DNA of 64,000 nucleotides from Hemerocallis citrina (Eukaryota > Streptophyta > Magnoliopsida > Asparagales > Asphodelaceae): positions 177,167,744-177,231,743 of the forward strand of contig CM030363.1 of the NCBI GenBank assembly GCA_017893485.1. Reading direction: 5' to 3'. A program made the translations under genes and the position numbers. Every line of letters begins with the position of its first letter. Position 1 is the stretch's first letter. Positions 46,190-58,432 of the stretch are shown in pieces. Below the pieces are notes generated by a model, which did no database searches, was not told the origin of the DNA, and saw only the letters and a program-made list of their open reading frames with translations.

Positions 46190-46560
46190 CAAAAACCCCC
46201 TTCCTTCTCCTTCTTCTTCCTTCTCTTTTCTTCTTCCCGTCCGGTTCCACCCCAACCCAGAAAGCACCCCCCCCCCCCCCCGGTCCCCACTCCTTCTCCT
46301 TCCCCCTACTTCTTCCTCCTTCCGTTCGCTCCCAACCAAGGAAACCCAACCCTCTTCCTTTCTCCTTCTCCTTCCCTTCTTCCCTTCTTGTTCGATGCCG
46401 ACCCCAGAGCACCTCGGCCCCGGCCTCCTCTCCCTTTCCTTGTTCTTCGTTCACCCCCAGCCAAGAGAACCCCCACCATCTCCCTTCTTCCTCCTTCGTT
46501 CTTCTTCTTCTTCCCGATCGGAAAAGACCCACCCGAAACCCATCGACCTATGCTTCCCCA
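46190..46560. repeat. Pyrimidine-rich low-complexity block with C run
   Basis: It is CTTCTTCC-type text with a run of about 17 C at 46266-46282. Purine/pyrimidine asymmetry of this length can favour non-B DNA. Confidence 0.85.
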
Positions 46561-47149
46561 CCTCAAATCCCCTCTGATTCTCCATGGATTCCAAATTAAA
46601 TTGAGGGGTAGACTAAATGAGGGATTCTCTACATCGTGGTAGCGTCGGATTTTCGAATGGATTTCGAGAAGGTAAACCCTAACTATTTTATTGTATAAAA
46701 TTAAGTTGGGTTAATTTCTATTGAGTAGGGTTATTATGGTAGATAGATTTGGAGATGTTGGAAATTGTAGATGTGAGAGATTAGTAGGTTATTAGAAAGA
46801 TTGTGAGTTGTTAGTAAATTAGGGTTTTCGGTTTGAAAAAGGGAATTATATATGTATGAACCATTCCTCTTATAATAATGGAGAGTATAGTTGGACTATT
46901 AGAATATTTTGGGGGCGATCCTAGTAATTATTTGGAGATGAAAATACCCTAGGCATTAGATTATCACGTGCATCGCACGTGTATATCCCAAGCGTTCAAT
47001 AAACGCTTGTGTGATATTTGGAATAGCGATTATTTGCTCTTGTGATTGGTTTGAATGAATTGAGTTTTAATTGCTTTGAAATTGATGATAGGATATATTT
47101 GCGACTTTGGATGTGAGGTGGCATGGTGGCACTTTGGATTTTCGCAAAA

Positions 47150-47485
47150 TTATGTGAGTATTAATTTATCTATGTATTTTGTGATTTAAGAAATATGTGG
47201 TGAGTTAAATTATTTATGTATTTTTGCGGTTGAGAAATATGTGAGTACTAATTTATTTATATATTTTTGTGGGTTGAGGAATATGTGAGTATCGATTTAT
47301 TACGTATTTTGTGATTGTAAAACATATGGTGAGTATAATTTATTATGTATTTTTGTGGTTTGAGAAATATGTGAGTGTAATTTATTTGCGTATTTCTGTG
47401 GTTAAAGATATATGTGAGTTAATTTATTTATGTGTTTTTGTGGGTTGAGAACTATGTGAGTATAAATTTATTTACGTGTTGATGT
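47150..47485. repeat. ~58-bp minisatellite, about six units, in LTR D
   Basis: The units contain ATTTATTTATGTATTTTTGTGG then GAGAAATATGTGAGTA, with substitutions and small indels. Confidence 0.85.
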
Positions 47486-47976
47486 TTTAAAAAGATGGTT
47501 GAATAACGTATATGTGTATATGGGAATGAGTCATATTTATATCAAAATATGGTGTGTATGGTTTGATATACGTATTTGGATGTTTTAAGGAAGTTCGAAT
47601 AAACTGAATTCTCGATATGATTTATGGATGGGATAAGTGTATTGGTATGAATTAACGGATTAGTTATGTATATAGGGATGAGTTACCCATATATAGTAAT
47701 ATCGAAATATGTAAGGATGACCTCTTTTGTTTATGTACATGGTGTGTTGTTGGATTATTTTAGAAAAGTTAAGAACCATGCTTAGAGTTGTGGTAAAAAT
47801 CCATGGTAAGTAAGTGGATATTCATGTTAAGCTAACATGCATGCTTAAGTTGTAGTAACCATCCATGCTTAGGTATAGCTCATGCTTAAATTGTAGTAAA
47901 GCTTCATGTTTAGATTGTAGTGATTATTCATGCTTAAGATTGTTATAAGTGCATGCTTAATCGTATTCATACTTAA

Positions 47977-48110
47977 GAGTGTCGTGGGTTGATGGTTATG
48001 TTATATACCATGATTAGATTATCGTGGGTTGATGGTTATGTTATATACCATGATTAGATTATTGTGGGATGATGGTTATGTCATATACCATGATTAGTTG
48101 TGGTAGGTTG
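47977..48110. repeat. ~45-bp repeat, three units, in LTR D
   Basis: GGGTTGATGGTTATGTTATA followed by TACCATGATTAGATTAT occurs three times. Before it (47780-47960) CATGCTTAAGTTGTAGTAA-type units of ~30 bp recur. Confidence 0.88.
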
Positions 48111-48714
48111 AAGTTAAGATTATACACCGTGCTTAAGGCCATTATAGGTTCGTGCTTAAGTAACAGAAACAAATCATGTTGTTGGAGTTGTAGCGTTAAG
48201 GAACTATTGCGTTATAGTTGTAGGGTAGCAGAGAACTACCATGTTGTGGTGGTAGCGTTAGTGAAAAGCCATCGTGTTATAGTTGCAATACTCAAGTTGC
48301 ATAGTAGCTCTAGATTCAAAGGAACCACACCGAAATTGTATTATTATCGTAGTGAAAGATTAAGAGAACCCATGCTTTTAGTCCTAGGTGATCCTAGCTC
48401 TAACTTGAAGAAAGGACCCAAGGATCTAGTGCATGTAGTTCTAGTTCAATTGGGGAGGGAAACCACGGATTCTAATTGTATGAGACCCTAGGTAAAGTTG
48501 GACCTTATCATGTGAACATTACTCATTTCCATGGGTAATAAGTGTTAGGAAGGTCACTAACAATCGTTAGCTCAATAGAAGTAGGATGTCGCTTTTGGGC
48601 TTCTCATTGATAGAAGGTCTGTTCTAGACTGTTAGTAGATCCTTCTGTTGCTTCTAATTAGAGAAGATCAAGTTGCTAGTAAGTACGGTTGGTTGCTTCC
48701 AGGTTTGATTACCT

Positions 48715-48945
48715 GTATGGTTATTGGTATGTGATTTGCTCGTACGTGGCTCGACTGGGCCGTATGTAGTTGTTGGTCTCATACGCAGCTTATTTGGCTG
48801 GTATGTATATTGTTGTCTCATACGTAGCCTGCCTGGCTCGTATGTAGTAGTTGGTTCCATACGTAGCTTGTTGGCTCGTATGTGTTTCTGTTTACTCATA
48901 TATAGCTTGTTAGCTAGTACCCAGTTTGTTGTGCTCATCTAGGGT
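48715..48945. repeat. ~55-bp minisatellite, about four units, in LTR D
   Basis: Units combine GGCTCGTATGTAGT, TGTTGG and TCATACGTAGCTTG. Confidence 0.85.
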
Positions 48946-51353
48946 GATATTATTACCCTAGGGGCTATCGACCATCAAGACATATGTTTTCTTACCCTAA
49001 GGAACTGTGGAGGAGTCACTCCTTGGGTACCGTCAGATCTTAACCGGTGTAGGTTGATCGAGGACCGGAGTATAGACGGAATCCAAGTTCAGGGTAGTTG
49101 CATGCATGTATGTTCGCATTGCCGGGGTCTTGGATCGATGGGCTAGAAACCAGATCCTGAGGGGTTCTGGTAAGTCTAGGTTGAGCAGCCTAGTAGAGTT
49201 ATCTTGCGAGGTCTAATTTAAGGCCTGTTGTGTTTATAATATTGTCATCCCTAGGATTGTTCAGGGTTAGGAACATCATCATGGTAGTGACTTATAAAGA
49301 TCATTTACTTAACCATTTGCCAGAAAGAGAGGAGTTGGTAGTAGGGGGCACCTTACGACCAACCCGTTCTTTGGGGCCGACCTTAGGGGTGTTATTGGGT
49401 TGTACTTTCCTGTTAAAGGGATACGTAGGGTGCCGTCTCACGAGTTGGGAGCACGGGTTGCGTATCTCGCGCTGTTAATTCCTGAAGTGCCATGATAAGG
49501 CGGGCGGAGCTAGGGGCGATGGACCCCGGAACTCCGTCGGGTCCTATGCCAGGGATACGAACAGGCCATGGACTACGGTCTGGCTAGGGGCCGCAGGAGG
49601 CGCTCGTGTTGGCGGTAACCCCGAGGGTTCGTCTGGTTTTTGAGTGAGGTTCGGTTAGCAGGGTGGTAGTGGCAACATAGACACCATGAGCGTACTGCCT
49701 TAGTAGGACTGACCACGTTTGCAACCTCATCAGTCACGCTGTATCTGTCAGGAACAGGTTGTGTACAATTTGAAATTCATAACGCGGGTTCAAATCCCTA
49801 TATATGGAGAAACGGCTTGAGATGGGGAGCATGTAGTATGGGCTGCATGTTGCTTCGGAGACTTGCTTGCATTAGAATAAGAGCATCATCGTATTAGTAA
49901 TCTTGCATTAGAATAAGAGCACCATTGTATTGGTAATCTTGCATTAGAGTTAAGTCATAACATACACTGGCACATAAATTATATGTACACGTGTATTTTC
50001 CATTCAAGTTGAATTGCGAGTGTAATAGTCGAAGTAAATCAATAACCAAGCTATGGGTTTGGGACGTGATGTGATATCACCCAAGTTTGGCTTGGGGTGC
50101 GGTAATTGTTACCCAAGCCGTCAGCTTTGGGTGTGATATGTTATTGCCAAACCATGTTGGGATGTGGAGTATATTGTGATGAAATGCATGTAATTGGTAA
50201 TGTGCAATGAGATGTTAGGTTGGACATGAATGAATGTGGTAGTATGCAAATGAATGCATATGTCTATGATGTAAGACGTGAGATAATGCAATAAGATCAA
50301 TATTTGGGTTATGCGAGGGGTTGTTCAAATGATTACTAAAGATATGTATGTTATGAGCGGGTATGGGTATACATACAGGTGATGGCTCAGAGAGTATTGG
50401 ATGTGAAATCCCATTTATGAGGTTTACATGTTCAGATGTCAAGTAAGATTTGTTTATCTTGGAAATTGTGAGGTCGTTATGTTTTACTCGTAAGTTTAAT
50501 TTATTTACTTAATTAATAAATTATACTCACACCAGAAATGGCTAACCCCTTAGTGTTTGGGGGTTAGGGAGTCCCTGGACTACCCTAGGTCCCCTACTGT
50601 TACAGGTCTTCAGCAGTGCAGAGGTAAGGTGTAGGTATAGGTTTCTGTGGAGTGGAGCTCCAGTTTACAAATTTTTTGTTATGGTTTAATTGTAAATAGT
50701 AAAGGTTTTATACTTTAAATTGTATTTCTGATGTATAAGTATGTGGATGATGATGATGAGTAGAGTGTGGAGTGGCCTGATATGGTTTTGACCCGTACCC
50801 ATCTCGTTGTGGAGTACCGGGCGTTGTGGTATGTTTTTACAAGTTATTTTCTAAAAACTTACTACGTTTTCAAAGAATTTATGGTTTTTAATTCATAATT
50901 GATATACCGTCATGAGTTTGGCCCCCAGAGCATATATATATATTGCCTGTGTGATGATGCTCATTTTGTCCTGGGGAGGCCGTGATATTATTGCCTGTGA
51001 TGTGAGCTACGGAATTTAGAGCAGAATTCCGTAAGCTTTTTGTGTTTCGGGGTAGAAATTACAGGGGAGACTCTGCTGAAATTTTCCCCGAAACACAACT
51101 ATCTTAGTTTATGTTTAAAGTGACATAGAAATTGGAAGAATTGAGTTTGGAGTCAAAAAGGAAAAAAAAAAGGGGCAGGCGCTACAGGTTGGATATTACA
51201 AATCGATATTTGTAATTCTTGCGTCATAACTCTGTGTTGAATAAAAAGTTTTAAAATTTCCCTACTTTTCGGTGTATTTTGACTAATTGAAGAAAAGATC
51301 TTGGCATGTGTCACGGTTTCCCAGTTACATGGAAATCAGGGCGCTACAGCTTG

Positions 51354-51659
51354 AACAAAAGAGTTATGGAAGAAGGAATCTCTGTCTTGAGAGACTAAGA
51401 AAGGTCTAATTTTTTCATAGAGGGGAGAAGGCGCATATTGGACCAGGTGAAAGATCTGCCACTGATCGGTACACAACACAATTGAGAGAAAGAATATAAT
51501 CATTAAAAAAACTGTGAGCCCCTCAAAGAAGAGGAGTTACCCAATCTTTTATGACAAAGTATACTATGTTAAAATCCCTAAAAATGAAAGCCGATAGGAA
51601 CAGGATCAGAGCACGAATTTGGAAGTGCTTGAACAAAAGAATTATGGAAAAAGGAAACA
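51354..51659 (-). pseudogene. L1-type LINE 5'-truncated end, endonuclease domain with local duplication
   Basis: On the minus strand motifs of the L1 endonuclease are readable in different frames: RDFN (GDFN motif), RSFTWSNMR, and the lead into SDHVPI across the family D LTR. The outermost ~70 bp (51588-51657) repeat the SDHxPI segment (here SDPVPIGFHF), so the same stretch is present twice at the LINE's 5' end. The truncation falls inside the endonuclease domain, which is usual for L1 copies. Confidence 0.82.
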
Positions 51660-51672
51660 CTTTCTAGTATAC
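51660..51672. repeat. LINE target-site duplication, right copy
   Basis: CTTTCTAGTATAC is identical to 14028-14040 and closes the 37.6-kb nest. Confidence 0.92.
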
Positions 51673-52264
51673 TTGACAGTTTTCTTTATTCTATAAATTT
51701 CTGGACATACATACTCGCTCCTTCAAGGCGAGTTGAGATTTACTTCTATAAATTAGAATGGCCACGTTACTGATAACCGCAGAACGAGCAATTAATCCCC
51801 AACGACAAACGAACAGCGGGGCGGGGCATTTTCGGGGAGTAGCCCGCTTCTTCATAACGAGTTGAGATTTACTTCAATTTTCTGCAATCTACTATCTCAA
51901 ATCTAGTTCCGCTGGCAAACAATCGATGTTCTTTACTAGTAGATCTCTTTATCCTACATGTGGGTTTTTGTGTTCTTAATTCTATTGTGCTTCACTGCTA
52001 GTTTCTTTTGTGCGCTACTAACAAGAAAAAGAATACAATTATGAACTGCAATGATCATCCACCCTACAAATATCCAATACCTACCAAACGAAGACAAAAA
52101 CAACAACAACAACATAAAATACTCTCTATTCAATAAAGCACTATTCGCCATGAAATCAGCTCCACGATTCTTATCTTATACTAAATATTCAACTCTTTGA
52201 ATGATGATAATCCCCATATATTAAAAAATTGTTTATTTTCTTTTGAAATGAGCCAAGATGCAAT
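51673..52264. other. Host sequence between LINE and copia element; no gene recognised
   Basis: It continues the pre-LINE target. Two copies of CGAGTTGAGATTTACTTC lie ~130 bp apart (about 51730 and 51860). A 65-codon minus-strand ORF with a hydrophobic stretch (51954-52151) matches no family I know. Confidence 0.6.
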
Positions 52265-52373
52265 TGTTGGGATTATGTGGATACGATACACGAGCACAAA
52301 GGGATAAAGAAGAAAAAGAGGATGAACAACATCAGCAAGAACAACAGGGTGCAGATGGCTGCATTATTAAAGC

Positions 52374-52500
52374 AGTCGACTGCAACTTGTAGTTTGCACT
52401 TGACAGAAGAAAGCAGTTAACTGCCAATAGGGACAGTTGAATGCAACCATTAGCTATGCTCCCCAACTTGTTCGAGTCTCAAAGCAGTCGACCGCAACGA
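52374..52500. repeat. GCAGTCGACTGC-type palindromes in the copia LTR
   Basis: GCAGTCGACTGC (perfect 12-bp palindrome), GCAGTTAACTGC (also a perfect palindrome), and degenerate GCAGTCGACCGC occur in ~125 bp. Confidence 0.75.
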
Positions 52501-52834
52501 TGCAGATTTAGAAAATTGTTCAACAACTGAGATTCAATCTTGTGCAATCTTATATGTATTGTATGGTGTACGATTCTAGGGGAGATAAACCCTACACCTT
52601 AGTGGTGAGGTCTTGAGTGATTGTGAATCTGTTTCTTTTTATATTCTCTAGTGGAAACCATAGTACTGCCTCTGCTCGGAAAAGTAGGCATTGCATTGGG
52701 TGAACCTCGAAAAAAATCTCGTATGTTTATGTGTTGTAGGCTTTTTTTGTTTGTGTTTCTCTAATTCGATTACTTGTTTGCATCTCGGGTATTGAACTCA
52801 AAAAAGTGATATTAGAGCACTAGGTTGGTTTGAG

Positions 52835-53600
52835 ATGGGCAAAAAGAGGAAAGTCGAAGGTACAAGGGAACAAAGAATTTTATGTGGAAGATTCAGATGA
52901 TAGCGTATCTATGACTGAAAGATCAAGATGATTCACTGTTTAACACAAAGCCAGAAGGAGCGAAGGTAGATCCAATTTCGTTGGCGGCTTGAAATTGTTT
53001 GGATCAGATAGCACTAGGGTAAATTCAGTTATCGCTAAGTAGAAAATCATTATTCCATAAGGTGAAGACAAAAACCACAAAAGAGGTAATTAAGATTCTC
53101 ACAGATATGTAAGAGAAACCGTTCGCATGAATCTGATTCTTCACATGAAGAAGTTAGTCAACATTAAGTTATCAGAGAGGAGTTCAGTAGCAAAGCATAT
53201 GAATAATTTCTGCATGGTATACAATCAATTAGAATCGTTAGCGTTAAAGTTTGTGAGAGAGAACATGCATTATTACTACTATTTAGTCTCCCCGACAATT
53301 ATGGTTCGGTAGAACAAACTATCGCAAGCACAATGACTGAATTGACTATTCTGAAGGAGGTTGTGAGCATCAGTAGGAGGTGAGAACGAAGAGAAATGTA
53401 GATTCTTCATCATCTTCTAGCAACTCTGCACTCTCAGTTGAAACCCGTGGGAGAAGCACTAACAAAGGGAGGTCGAAAAGCAAAAAATCACAGTCAAAGT
53501 CGAGAGCAAAGAATCACAAAGACGAGTGTTAGCACTGTTAGAAGGTAGGACACATGAGAGACCAATGCAAATAGTATAAGAAAAAACAAGGCTACACACA
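52835..53600 (+). pseudogene. Copia gag, degenerate
   Basis: It starts at ATG 52835 with MGKKRKVEG. The segment MKKLVNIKLSERSSVAKHMN, then FCMVYNQLESL, is the UBN2-type gag core. A CCHC zinc knuckle with stops inside lies near 53525-53570 (GHMRDQC visible). Stops and shifts are frequent. Confidence 0.7.
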
Positions 53601-53679
53601 ATGAACCAATGTGGTAAGCAACAAAATTCCCTTAAATAATTTGTATCTGTTGAAGCTGATATGATGCAAGGTGATGGTT

Positions 53680-54675
53680 TATAGATTCAGGTGATTCTTT
53701 TCATTGTACACCCATGTGGGATGGATTGATAACTAACTATATGAAAGGTGATTTTGGTTCAGACACATTTGGGAATGGGCAAAGATGCCTAGTTGTTGAA
53801 AAGGTCACAATTTCAGTGAAAGCTCGCAATGGTGGGTAACTTGTCTTGCATGAAGCAAGACACATTCTGGGCTTGAGGAAAAACTTGATCTCGACCAGTT
53901 AATTAGATACAGAGGGTCTTATGACAACATTTGGACATGGAGAGTGGAAGATTACTACATGTGCTAGGTTAGTGGCAAGAGGAAAATGTGTTGGTACGTT
54001 GTGCTTACTCATAAGAGGCGATTCAGGTGAAATCATTACCACGACATCAACATGTAATTCTCTTTCAATCTTATGGCATGCCAGGTTGGGGCATGTTGGT
54101 AAAAAAGTGTCAAGAAACTTTGTTCCAGAGATTTTTTACCAAAGCTGAAGAAGGTTGAGATGAATTTTTATGAAGATTGCGTAATGGGCAAATAAAAGGC
54201 AGTTAGTTTTCAGATGAGTAGACGTGAGAAGAGGCTTGGAACGCTAAAGTTGGTACATACAAATGTGTGGTCCGGCTCAGGAGTTTCTTATGGTGGTAAG
54301 AGATACTTCATTACATTTATCAATGATGCTATTAGAATGGTTCGGGTTATTATAATCCATGTGAAGTTCGAAGTGTTTGAGACATTCAGAGCTTAGAGGG
54401 CTAGATTTGAGAATGAGACGGGTTGCAAAGTGAAAGCAGTAAAATCAGACAATGGTAGTGAGTACACAAGTAAAGAGTTCAGTAATTTTCTGGCATGGGC
54501 AGGTATCCAAGGAACCAAGGCAGATCCTAGAAATCCAAAGAAAAATAGAGTAGCAGAAAGAATGAACTGCACGATACTTGAGATAGTGAGATGCATGAGG
54601 CTCCATGTGGGTCGTCATGTCCAGCTTTGGGTAGCTACAATGGATACAACAATGTACTTGATCAACTATTTCCTG
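53680..54675 (+). pseudogene. Copia protease and integrase, degenerate
   Basis: FIDSGDSFHCTP near 53683 is the copia protease active site D-S-G. LWHARLGHVGKK near 54070 is the GAG-pre-integrase motif. The integrase core has LVHTNVW (expected D is N), FITFINDA, KAVKSDNGSEYTSKEF with the second aspartate, and RVAERMN with the glutamate. It ends near INYFLSSA. Confidence 0.85.
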
Positions 54676-54799
54676 TCTAGTGCCTGTTGGAAAGCATGCT
54701 CTTATGAACAAGTGGATTTTCAGAATCAAGGATGAGGCAGATGGTAGCAAGAGGTACAAGGTGACGTTAAAGGGTTTTCTCAAAAATAAGGTGTTGACT
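54676..54799 (+). pseudogene. Start of copia reverse transcriptase, fused after a deletion
   Basis: NKWIFRIKDEADGSKRYK is the beginning of the copia RT domain. It follows the integrase core after only a few residues, so the integrase C-terminus and the linker are deleted. It is cut at 54799 by LTR A3. Confidence 0.8.
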
Positions 54800-57700
54800 T
54801 GTAACCCCTATTTTCATTATTTTATTTTGGTTGGTGTTATTATTCATTGTACTCTTCGTCGTATCTACTGAACCCATGTAATTTGGTTTTTCTCTTAATG
54901 GAATTCATTATTGCCTTCGACTCAAATTTGGTTTCCCAATCTATTTAATTTGTATTTTTCTATTGAGCCAAAAATTTGTTGTTCATCTAATTCAAATTCT
55001 TGTATATTTTCATTCTCAAATTTATCTTATTATAATTCTATTTATTATTCTTCTTTTCTTAGGATCCTAAACCCTATACCCATTTACCCATTAACCCAAA
55101 CCCACATCCTAACCCTAATTCTATTCCTATATATACCCTATTAACCCCTAATGATCATCCTAACCCTAATCACCTCTGCCTAAACACACAACCGCCTAAT
55201 TCCCTCTTCCTCATCTCATCTGCTCCCGAAGAACCCATCCCCGTTCAACTCACCCTATTCCTCCAATCGCCTCCAGCCTCTCCAGCCCTCTCCCCGACCC
55301 TATCCACTTCCACCTCCTATCCTCGTCCTCTCCTCCATCCACCGCAGTGCCACCGCTGCACTTCACCATCCCACTGCTCCTTTGTTCTTCTGCGAACCCG
55401 TCGACCACCACCTCTTCAACCCACTGCCAGTCACCCCATCGTCTTCGAGCCTCTCATTGCTACCGCCCATCCCGTCGACCATCACCATTTTTTTCCCTCG
55501 ACTGCTCCTCAGTTGACCTCCTCACCACTGTGACCCCCATCATCGCTGTGTTCATCCAACGAAGTGTCGAGTCGACGTCACCTGTGCATCGCCGCCAACC
55601 GTTGCCAACCCAACGGCAGACCTTCCCTGTGGCTACCGTGGCCACTTACTGTCTCCTCTTACCACTGCTGACCACCGTCGACGCCGGTGCTATTGCTGCC
55701 GCTGGTATTGCTGTTGTCTTGATTGTACGTGCACCGCATGTATAGTTGCTGCCTCCTTGTGTACGTGTTGTGGTTGCACGTAACTCGCACGTGTTTTCTT
55801 GCCTGGGATCCTTGTCCCGTTATTCTAATTGTTATTAGAATCATCATTTCGCAAGGCAGGTATCTTGTACGAATCTCTTTTGTTTCCCCGTACAAGCACT
55901 TTTTTTGAAATACCGCAAGTAGATCTTCGTTGTGACTCGTTCTTCATGTTTTACCCATTGATAATCTTGGTCCTACCTGTTGGTTTGTTTCTATGATTTC
56001 CATAATCGTAGGAGGTCCCAAACGCGTCATTTCACCCATCATATAAACATGATTTAGATCTAGGTATTTGTCTATATGAATGCATATCCATGAATCACTA
56101 TGAGTTATAGATGTTTTGTTTGTATGTTAAGCATGTTAATAATGTTTCCCTCTTGATGAGTTGAGAATAGACTTGGTTTGCTCAGTGAATACCTGTTATA
56201 TTCTGATTTACATTATACACCATCTTGGATCCATCGTAATTACTATTGATGTTATAATTCATGCAAAAGTGATTTCATTTACTGCTGTCCTGATTTGGCA
56301 TGACAGATTGAACCCTATTAATTACAGAATAATAAAAAGGTTGTGAACACGAAATGTAGACCCCTATTTCTAGTTTCCATAAATTTTGACGGATCTGAAA
56401 TTCGATCTGTAACTTGTGAGATATCACACTTTTAATACTGTTGTGACGCAAATTTCATATTTCTGATTACAAGATTTTACGCATGAAGTATTGATTATGC
56501 TAATAGTAATATTTAGACTTGATATTACTAGACATGCTTAAAAGTCACCCTAAATTTTTGTAGAATTATTTGATAATTTTTCTGACTTAATATATTCATA
56601 CTAACATGATTATAGATTTGTTGCCTACATGCTAGTTCAGTAAAGAACCTTAGTTTTGACCTGATTATATTATATAATCATTGATTAAAATTTATTGAAT
56701 GAGAATCGTAGCTCTGTGTGTCTGGAATCCAGAACATCTGACGATTTTGTAATTGGATTTACGATTTGCAAGATATTTAGATTTTCGTACAGTGATGTCT
56801 GAATTCCAGAATGCAGTCTAAAATATACATCACCCTGCTTAATTAGCTGAAACAGTAGATTAATTACTGAAATTAGTTTTATTGATATTTAACACTGTTA
56901 GGAGTTTAAATATATTTTTTTTGAAATTTTTAAATGACTTTGCAAATTACTTTTGTTTATAAGCATTTAAACCTTACCTGCTGCATGAACATGTAAACTG
57001 TACAGAATGAGAATTTGAACCTAGCTTCTGTGACTTTTATATATTGTGTATATGCACTGGAACTAGCAGAGAGTCTAGTTACTAGAACTTCTGACAGATC
57101 CAGATTTGCTTTTCTGTACCAGCAGAAATTCCAGATTTGGTGCTGCAACGTCCTGTTGTCCAGAATTGGAGTTCTTATTGTTTCGATGTTTATAATGTTG
57201 TTTATGGCACCCGAACATGTTTTTCGCCCAGTCTGAACCTGTTTTCGGTCCCTATCATGTTTACCTGTCCCTGATTGTGCACATTAATGTCTGTTTTGAT
57301 AAAAAGATTAAATAATCAAGTCGGGGTTAAGGGAAAGATCTAGTAGTGGACAATATAGGAAAGTGTACTCGGAAGGGGGTCCGTGTTTTCTACCTGTTTG
57401 CATGAATACATGATTACATGATTCATGAGACTGTTACCTGTTTACATGATTACCTAACTACATACTTCCTTATAGGAAGGCGTACTTTGAAGAGGGCCCG
57501 TGTTTCCCACCTGTTTACCTGTTTTACCTGACTACATACTTTCTTATAGGAAGGTATACTCGGAAGGGGGCCCATAGGTCCCACCTGTTTACATGAATAC
57601 ATGATTACATGATTCATGGTCCTGTCTACCTGTTTACATGATGCCTGAGTACACGGCCCTATAGATACCACCACGAATCTAAATCCAACTTGTTTGTATT

Positions 57701-58423
57701 CAGCAACCATGTGATATGGGATGCATGAGTGGTGCATTAGATAGGATTAAATAATAGACTTAAGAATAATATGTTTCACCTGCACATTCATGTTACCTGT
57801 TACCAGTTACCAGATTACCTATTTATCTGATACCTGTTACATGTTTTCATGTCTACTTATCACCTAAGCCTGTTCACTCGCTTTCTAGTTTATTGGAATC
57901 TATTTACCTGTTGCTTCCTTCCATGCTATGTTCTATGCTCTTGTTTCCTGTTTCCTGCTCTATGTTCTTATTTACCTTGTTCCTGTACCTTTTTTGTTTG
58001 TACTACTTACGGCCTGTAGCTTGCACTAATGGGCATACTGTTTTCCTTTTTCTATGTTTCTTCCAATTGCTAAATTTACAGGCTTTGAAGACAAGTTACC
58101 CGCAGGAGTGAGTGATCAAGTGTTCTAAGCTTGACTGGAACCTTTCATGCTTTAGTTATTAGTTTCCTTGTTGCTACTTGATACTTTGTATTGGGCATGT
58201 TGTCCCGGAATTTTATTGTTTTTCGGGATCTTGTTTTATTTGAGGATTGTGTATTTGTTTTCAAATAATTCTTTTGATTATGAGATTTTTTTCTTGCATG
58301 CGTGGTTTTATTTTTCTGTTGTACTATTTAGTTGATCCTTACAGCTTATGAATGATGAAAATCATTCGCTGGGCTTTGTCATGTACTCGTATTATGTATT
58401 CTTTTGGGAAGCGGGGCGTGACA
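54800..58423 (+). mobile_element. A3 5' LTR, 3.6 kb
   Basis: It starts TGTAACCCC and ends GGGGCGTGACA. A TATATATA box is at 55128-55135. A C-rich block (55150-55740) and TACCTGTTTACATGATT-type repeats follow, and the GGGATGCATGAG block is near 57719. ORFs in the C-rich block differ from those in A2 and are not genes. Confidence 0.9.
57340..57640. repeat. ~100-bp tandem repeats in the A3 5' LTR
   Basis: About three units combine GTACTCGGAAGGGGG(T/C)CC, (G/C)TACCTGTTTACATGA and TTCCTTATAGGAAGG. Confidence 0.82.
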
Positions 58424-58432
58424 AGTTTTTAG

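Larger units (their letters stand above)
45899..51348 (+). mobile_element. Solo family D LTR, 5.45 kb, nested in the LINE
   Basis: It starts TTTAACGACCC (TG end mutated) and ends CAGGGCGCTACA, with perfect target duplications GCTTG (45894-45898 and 51349-51353). LINE text continues across. It has no primer site or coding region. It contains a pyrimidine-rich block (46190-46560) with a C run, an A/T-rich body with three kinds of minisatellite, and a GC-richer part from 48960 to 49850 that ends in a version of the block with TGTAGTATGGGCTGCATG. ORFs in the pyrimidine block (46118-46642 and overlaps) are low-complexity artefacts. Confidence 0.87.
52265..54799 (+). mobile_element. Ty1/copia element, truncated by gypsy element A3
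   Basis: A 5' LTR (52265-52800, TGTTGGG...ACTCA) is followed by a primer-site-like TGATATTAGAGCAC (52807-52820) and degenerate gag, protease, integrase and a scrap of RT. The rest was displaced by the family A LTR that starts at 54800. Integrase text around NETGCKVKAVKSDNGSEYTS resembles the Tork group, which is tentative. Confidence 0.85.

Noticed and set aside
46118..46642. Long overlapping ORFs on both strands in the pyrimidine block of LTR D
   Set aside because: The sequence is low complexity (CTTCTTCC and C runs), open in several frames at once, and gives Pro/Ser/Leu or Arg/Glu/Gly strings with no domain.
46955..46985. Second Helitron end (CACGTGCATCGCACGTG hairpin) in LTR D
   Set aside because: There is no CTRR end at the right distance and no TC partner; G-box-like hairpins near LTR starts are common here.
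48069..48491. 140-codon ORF in LTR D
   Set aside because: It crosses minisatellite sequence, has no recognisable motif and no homologous ORF in other LTRs.
51954..52151. 65-codon minus-strand ORF with a hydrophobic segment
   Set aside because: It has no family match, no context and a length within chance for A/T-rich DNA.
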